In this document: in pieces, positions 21,549 through 25,295 of the stretch | Position numbering within the stretch: position 1 is the stretch's first letter | How the letters are laid out: each line of letters opens with the position of its first letter | Source of the DNA: Firmicutes bacterium UBA4882 | GTDB lineage: Bacteria > Bacillota > UBA4882 | Length of the DNA stretch: 25,295 nucleotides | Reading direction: 5' to 3' | Assembly (NCBI GenBank): GCA_002399265.1 | Contig: DHDG01000036.1 | Location: forward strand, 53,086-78,380 | Translations under genes and position numbers: made by a program | The notes under the pieces: model-generated | What the model was told of the DNA's origin: nothing | The model's database searches: none | What the model saw: only the letters and a program-made list of their open reading frames with translations

Positions 21549-23186
21549 TCACTCTTCGACAATCAAGCTCTGGCCCGTCATTTCCACAGGCTGGGGCAAT
21601 CTGAGTAATTCAAGCAGCGTCGGTGCCACATCCGCCAGAATACCGTCGCGCAAACGCGCTCCTGCGGGCCCGCCCGCCAAAATCACTGGCACTGGATTAG
21701 TGGTATGAGCCGTCATCGGTTCGCCGCTAATATAATCCGTCATCTGTTCCGCATTACCATGATCAGCGGTTATTAGCACCGCGCCGCCTTTCGCCAGTAT
21801 AGCGGGAACGATCTCGGATATTCCTTTGTCGACAGCCTCGGCCGCCTTAACAGCCGCATCGAAGACTCCTGTATGACCAACCATATCAAGATTAGCATAA
21901 TTAATAATAATGACATCATACCGTTCAGAGGCAATTTCCTGCAATAAGCGTTCGGTAACTGCCACACTGCTCATGGCAGGTTCCAGATCATAGGTCGCTA
22001 CTTTTGGCGAAGGTATCAGAATGCGCTCCTCATGCGGAAAAGGCGTCTCATCGCCGCCATTGAAGAAGAACGTGACATGCGCGTATTTTTCAGTCTCCGC
22101 AATGCGCAACTGTCTTAGGCCGGCATTCCCCAGCACCTCGGATAGTATGTTTTTCATTTTTCCCTCAGGCGGATACGCTACCGGCGCGGCAATGGTTTCA
22201 TCGTATTGCGTCAGGCAGACATAATGCACGCCCATAGGCGCCGGCGCTGGCCTTTCAAAGCCAGAAAAATCGCGGTCGACAAAAGCCCTGGTAATCTCAC
22301 GCGCCCGGTCGGGCCGGAAATTAAAAAAGAAAACACTGTCGCCCGGTTTGACGGTGTCGGGAGTACGCCCACCTGACCGCACTACACTGGGAACCACAAA
22401 CTCATCATTAACTCCGGCAGCATAGGACTGTTTTACGGCCGCCACAGCGGAAGCCGCCTCAATTCCTTCGCCCAATGTCATAGCACGGTAGGCTTTTTCA
22501 ACTCTTTCCCAGCGTTTGTCGCGGTCCATGGCATAATAGCGACCCATCACCGTAGCGATCCGACCCACCCCAAGCCCCGCCATAACCTGTTCCAGTTCCT
22601 GAAGATAGGGAATGGCACTACGCGGCGGAACATCACGACCATCCAGGAAGGCATGCACCAAAATCTGATCAACGCCCATCTCTTTAGCGAGGCGCAAAAA
22701 ACCGTAAAGATGATCCGTATGGCTGTGAACCCCACCAGGAGAAACAAGGCCCATCAAATGCAGCGCCTTACCTGTACCGGCACATCTACTGAAAGCCTCC
22801 GCAATGACAGGGTTCTCGCGCACCGTCCCTTCACGGATGCTCTTACTGATACGAACCATTTCCTGATAAACAATGCGCCCGGCTCCGATGTTCAGATGGC
22901 CAACTTCCGAGCTGCCCATTTGTCCTGCTGGCAGCCCGACGCTTTCTCCGGAAGTCTGCAGCAAGGCATGCGGAAATTTCTTAAAAAGCCCATCTATGTA
23001 TGGTGTACAGGCTGCACAAATTGCGTTGGCTTCCTCGGAGTCGTTACGCCCCCAACCGTCCAAAATGGCAAGCACCACCGGACGTTTGCACTCTGTGCGC
23101 GTCTTGCGTTCCTCGCTCGCCCTACGCTCCGCGCGCGCCATGCCTTGCGCACATCCTGCGCGCTCCGCTTGTTCCGTGGTTTTCAT
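21549..23186 (-). CDS. gpmI: 2,3-bisphosphoglycerate-independent phosphoglycerate mutase
   Basis: Mn-dependent interconversion of 3- and 2-phosphoglycerate. The protein is 545 residues, about 30 longer than usual. Catalytic elements are present: ILDGWG (D43), GLPAGQMGSSEVGHLNIGAGR with the phosphorylated serine probably S93, FLDGRDVPP, NFRPDRAR and TADHGNAEQM. The first 34 residues (AERAGCAQGMARAERRASEE and on) are an Ala/Arg/Glu-rich extension ahead of the normal start of the domain (KRPVVLAILDGWG). The ATG at 23186 has GGAGTG 7 nt upstream, so the extension is probably translated; an ATG at codon 16 is an alternative without a clear site. The gene follows tpiA by 6 bp and precedes eno. Confidence 0.97.
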   Translation of the reverse strand: MKTTEQAERAGCAQGMARAERRASEERKTRTECKRPVVLAILDGWGRNDSEEANAICAACTPYIDGLFKKFPHALLQTSGESVGLPAGQMGSSEVGHLNIGAGRIVYQEMVRISKSIREGTVRENPVIAEAFSRCAGTGKALHLMGLVSPGGVHSHTDHLYGFLRLAKEMGVDQILVHAFLDGRDVPPRSAIPYLQELEQVMAGLGVGRIATVMGRYYAMDRDKRWERVEKAYRAMTLGEGIEAASAVAAVKQSYAAGVNDEFVVPSVVRSGGRTPDTVKPGDSVFFFNFRPDRAREITRAFVDRDFSGFERPAPAPMGVHYVCLTQYDETIAAPVAYPPEGKMKNILSEVLGNAGLRQLRIAETEKYAHVTFFFNGGDETPFPHEERILIPSPKVATYDLEPAMSSVAVTERLLQEIASERYDVIIINYANLDMVGHTGVFDAAVKAAEAVDKGISEIVPAILAKGGAVLITADHGNAEQMTDYISGEPMTAHTTNPVPVILAGGPAGARLRDGILADVAPTLLELLRLPQPVEMTGQSLIVEE

Positions 23187-23192
23187 ATCTGA

Positions 23193-23975
23193 TCACTCCG
23201 TTTTATCTACTGAAGCTTTGACAGCATTGGCGGCAATTGCCAGAAAAGACTGCGCGTCCAGACTGGCTCCCCCAACAAGAGCACCATCAATATTCCGCTG
23301 TGACGCGAATTCGGCCATGTTCTCCGGTTTGACGCTACCACCATAAAGGATCCGAATCTGCTCTGCGGTTTCTTTACCCACCAATGCGGCCATTTCATTT
23401 CTGATTAACCCGGAAACGCGATCAGCATCCGGTCCGTTGGAAGCTTTCCCCGTTCCAATCGCCCATACCGGCTCGTAGGCAATCACAGTATTCAAGGCCG
23501 CCTGCGGATCAATACCAGCATAGGCGCCCCGCACCTGCGTCTTAACAATCTGATCAGTATTGCCGGCCTCTCTCTGCTGCAATGTCTCGCCGACGCAGAT
23601 AATGGGAATCAATCCAGCCTTCAGCGCCGCTTTAGCCCGCTGATTAACGGTCTGATCAGATTCGCCAAAGAACTGACGACGTTCTGAATGCCCGACAATA
23701 GCATATCGGCAACCGGCATCCTGAAGCATGACCGGCGCAATTTCTCCAGTATAGGCACCTTTCTCTTCCCAGTGAACGTTTTGAGCACCTAACCCTACCG
23801 GCGTCCCCTTAATGACATCGGCAACGGCCGAAAGCGCAGTAAAAGGCGGACAAATTACCATGTCCACCTCAACCCCATCTGCCATTCCCCCGCTAATTGC
23901 CCTGGCTAGCGTGACCGAGTCACTGATCGTCTTATGCATCTTCCAATTTCCTGCAATCAAGCAGCGTCGACGCAT
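23193..23975 (-). CDS. tpiA: Triosephosphate isomerase
   Basis: Interconverts dihydroxyacetone phosphate and glyceraldehyde 3-phosphate; 260 residues. AGNWKMHKT holds N10 and K12. VGHSERRQFFGE contains the catalytic histidine, AYEPVWAIGTGKA the catalytic glutamate, and ILYGGSVKPEN plus GALVGGASLD the phosphate-binding loops. The start is the ATG at 23975 with AAGGAGGT 7 nt upstream; an in-frame extension to 24095 runs into the pgk coding region and has no family similarity. It lies 37 bp after pgk and 6 bp before gpmI. Confidence 0.98.
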   Translation of the reverse strand: MRRRCLIAGNWKMHKTISDSVTLARAISGGMADGVEVDMVICPPFTALSAVADVIKGTPVGLGAQNVHWEEKGAYTGEIAPVMLQDAGCRYAIVGHSERRQFFGESDQTVNQRAKAALKAGLIPIICVGETLQQREAGNTDQIVKTQVRGAYAGIDPQAALNTVIAYEPVWAIGTGKASNGPDADRVSGLIRNEMAALVGKETAEQIRILYGGSVKPENMAEFASQRNIDGALVGGASLDAQSFLAIAANAVKASVDKTE

Positions 23976-24012
23976 TTGATCGACCTCCTTCTGCACATTG
24001 CGATTTGACATC

Positions 24013-25197
24013 CTATGCGTCTTGTAGCACCTTGACGCCGGGCAGCTCGATTCCTTCCAGGAACTCCAACGAAGCCCCGCCCCCGGTTGACACATGCGTC
24101 ATTTTGTCGGCGAATCCCATCTGCTCAACAGCAGCCGCCGAATCCCCGCCACCAATAATGGTTGTCCCATCACATTTGGCGATCGCCGCAGCAATGGCGC
24201 GTGTGCCATTGTCAAACGGTACTATTTCAAAAACGCCCATTGGACCATTCCAAATCACAGTCTTGGCTTTGGCAATTTCGCCTGCGAACCGTGCGATCGT
24301 CTCAGGACCGATATCAACACCCTGCCAGTCAGCAGGAATCTCAGAGACTTTCACGGTCTTGTATTCAGTATCAGCCGAGAATTCTTTGGCCACTACAACG
24401 TCCTCAGTTACAATCAGTTTGACGCCTTTTTGCACAGCCTGTTGCATTAATTCTCTGGCCAAGTCCACTTTCTCACTATCCAGAAGCGATTTCCCGATTT
24501 CCAACCCTTTGGCTTTCAGGAAAGTATATGCCATTCCGCCACCGATCAGTAACACATCGACTTTGGTCAGCAAATTCTTGATGACCCCGATTTTGTCGCT
24601 CACCTTGGCACCACCCAAAACAGCCACAAACGGGCGGGCAGGATCTTCGAGAGCTTTGCCCATGGTTTCAATCTCTTTTTGCATTAGCAGACCTGCTACT
24701 CCAGGCAGAACCTTCGCGACACCTTCCGTCGAAGCATGTGCGCGATGAGCTGTTCCAAAAGCATCATTCACAAAGAGATCCGCCAGACCGGCCAACTTTT
24801 TGGCAAACTCGGGATCGTTGGCTTCCTCTTCTGCATAAAACCTTACATTTTCTAGCAGGACTACGTCCCCCGGCTGCATTCCGGCAATAGCTTGTTCAAC
24901 TTCCGGACCGATACAGTCATTGAGCTTAGTCACACTAGTGCCCAGTAATTCGGACAACCTCCTGGCAACCGGATCCATGCGGTATTTCTCGGCGACTTTC
25001 CCCTTAGGACGGCCCAGATGCGATACTAAGATAACCTTACCGCCGCGCTCGCGCAGCAATTGTATGGTCGGCAGCGCCGCGCGGATGCGGGTATCGTCAG
25101 CAATTGCGCCTGTATCGTCTTGGGGAACGTTGAAATCAACACGCACCAACACTCTCCGGCCTTTGGCGTCCAACCCCTGGACAGTTTTCTTCTTCAC
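24013..25197 (-). CDS. pgk: Phosphoglycerate kinase
   Basis: Transfers phosphate from 1,3-bisphosphoglycerate to ADP; 394 residues, standard length. Signatures: RVLVRVDFNVP near residue 15, SHLGRPKGK, LLENVRFYAEEE, FVAVLGGAKVSDKIG, WNGPMGVFE and the nucleotide/phosphate loop STGGGASLEFLEG. The start is a GTG at 25197 with GGGAGG 7 nt upstream; it overlaps the gap stop codon in a GTGA arrangement, indicating translational coupling within the glycolytic operon. Confidence 0.98.
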   Translation of the reverse strand: MKKKTVQGLDAKGRRVLVRVDFNVPQDDTGAIADDTRIRAALPTIQLLRERGGKVILVSHLGRPKGKVAEKYRMDPVARRLSELLGTSVTKLNDCIGPEVEQAIAGMQPGDVVLLENVRFYAEEEANDPEFAKKLAGLADLFVNDAFGTAHRAHASTEGVAKVLPGVAGLLMQKEIETMGKALEDPARPFVAVLGGAKVSDKIGVIKNLLTKVDVLLIGGGMAYTFLKAKGLEIGKSLLDSEKVDLARELMQQAVQKGVKLIVTEDVVVAKEFSADTEYKTVKVSEIPADWQGVDIGPETIARFAGEIAKAKTVIWNGPMGVFEIVPFDNGTRAIAAAIAKCDGTTIIGGGDSAAAVEQMGFADKMTHVSTGGGASLEFLEGIELPGVKVLQDA

Positions 25198-25295
25198 CTC
25201 ATTGCCTCCCTTTCCGGGTAATAAAGCTTCTTCAGACCTCTCTCAGCCATATAAGTGATCAAATCAATGATTCGGCAGGAATAACCCCACTCGTT
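25194..25295 (-). CDS. gap: Glyceraldehyde-3-phosphate dehydrogenase (partial, C-terminal 33 residues)
   Basis: The last 33 codons before the pgk start read NEWGYSCRIIDLITYMAERG and continue to a TGA that overlaps the pgk GTG. NEWGYS.R is the conserved C-terminal motif of glyceraldehyde-3-phosphate dehydrogenase, which makes 1,3-bisphosphoglycerate in glycolysis. Most of the gene lies beyond the right edge. Its tail (KKLYYPEREAMR) appears somewhat longer than in many homologues. Its position as first gene before pgk matches the usual Firmicute operon. Confidence 0.92.
   Translation of the reverse strand, partial: NEWGYSCRIIDLITYMAERGLKKLYYPEREAMR

Noticed and set aside
22653..23346. Overlapping plus-strand frames opposite gpmI and tpiA (up to 179 codons)
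   Set aside because: Shadows of the Arg/Ala-rich gpmI N-terminus and tpiA; they conflict with well-supported glycolytic genes.
23976..24095. 40-residue N-terminal extension of tpiA
   Set aside because: It overlaps pgk, lacks family similarity, and the internal ATG at 23975 has a textbook AAGGAGGT.
24005..24748. 247-codon plus-strand open frame opposite pgk
   Set aside because: Antisense to an intact pgk; composition is Ser/Pro/Ala-rich as expected for a shadow frame.
1..25295. CRISPR arrays, tRNA or rRNA genes, insertion sequences, prophage genes
   Set aside because: I saw no regularly spaced direct repeats with spacers, no tRNA-like or rRNA sequence, and no transposase, integrase or phage structural motifs. 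No tRNA or repeat finder could be run.

Overview
The window looks like chromosome from an anaerobic Firmicute (Bacillota, Clostridia- or Negativicutes-like), judged from gene order and strong purine-rich ribosome binding sites. Two conserved blocks support this: recJ-apt-rel-dtd-MBL-hemZ-hisS, and the glycolytic block gap-pgk-tpiA-gpmI-eno. A 6S RNA lies beside tcdA, as in Bacillus. I cannot name genus or species. Almost everything is read from the minus strand; only psuK, psuG and a vanX-like gene are on plus.

Right to left on the minus strand (direction of transcription): the C-terminus of gap (cut by the window edge), pgk, tpiA, gpmI and eno form a tight operon ending in a hairpin terminator near 20077-20112. 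Next is a small accessory island: a membrane-anchored VanX-like D,D-dipeptidase (+), a divergent CxxCxxxCC-type cysteine-rich protein (-), and a pseudouridine catabolism pair psuK-psuG (+) separated by a 35-bp degenerate tandem repeat.

The region 13.6-16.4 kb is the most unusual. An ABC-2 exporter (ATPase and permease) is preceded by a leader of about 300 nt. The leader has its own consensus-like promoter and an intrinsic terminator just upstream of the ATPase ribosome binding site, the layout of a riboswitch or attenuator. Directly downstream of the permease, a separate near-consensus promoter drives three tiny genes (44, 51 and 52 codons) with excellent ribosome binding sites. Two of them are related, both beginning with an FTIGGY motif. 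The set ends in a strong symmetric terminator.

Below 13.5 kb lies the housekeeping block: recJ, apt, tandem terminators, the bifunctional (p)ppGpp enzyme Rel, dtd, a metallo-beta-lactamase-fold hydrolase, hemZ, a TPR-bearing parvulin foldase with its own promoter, hisS, 6S RNA, tcdA, 5-formyltetrahydrofolate cyclo-ligase, a double-GNAT protein and the N-terminal part of moaA (cut by the left edge). These genes cover translation quality control, stringent response, purine salvage, DNA repair, haem and molybdopterin synthesis, and protein export folding.

Start codons were chosen by Shine-Dalgarno spacing. Several genes (tcdA, hemZ, MBL, psuK, the cysteine-rich protein, pgk) appear to use GTG or TTG.
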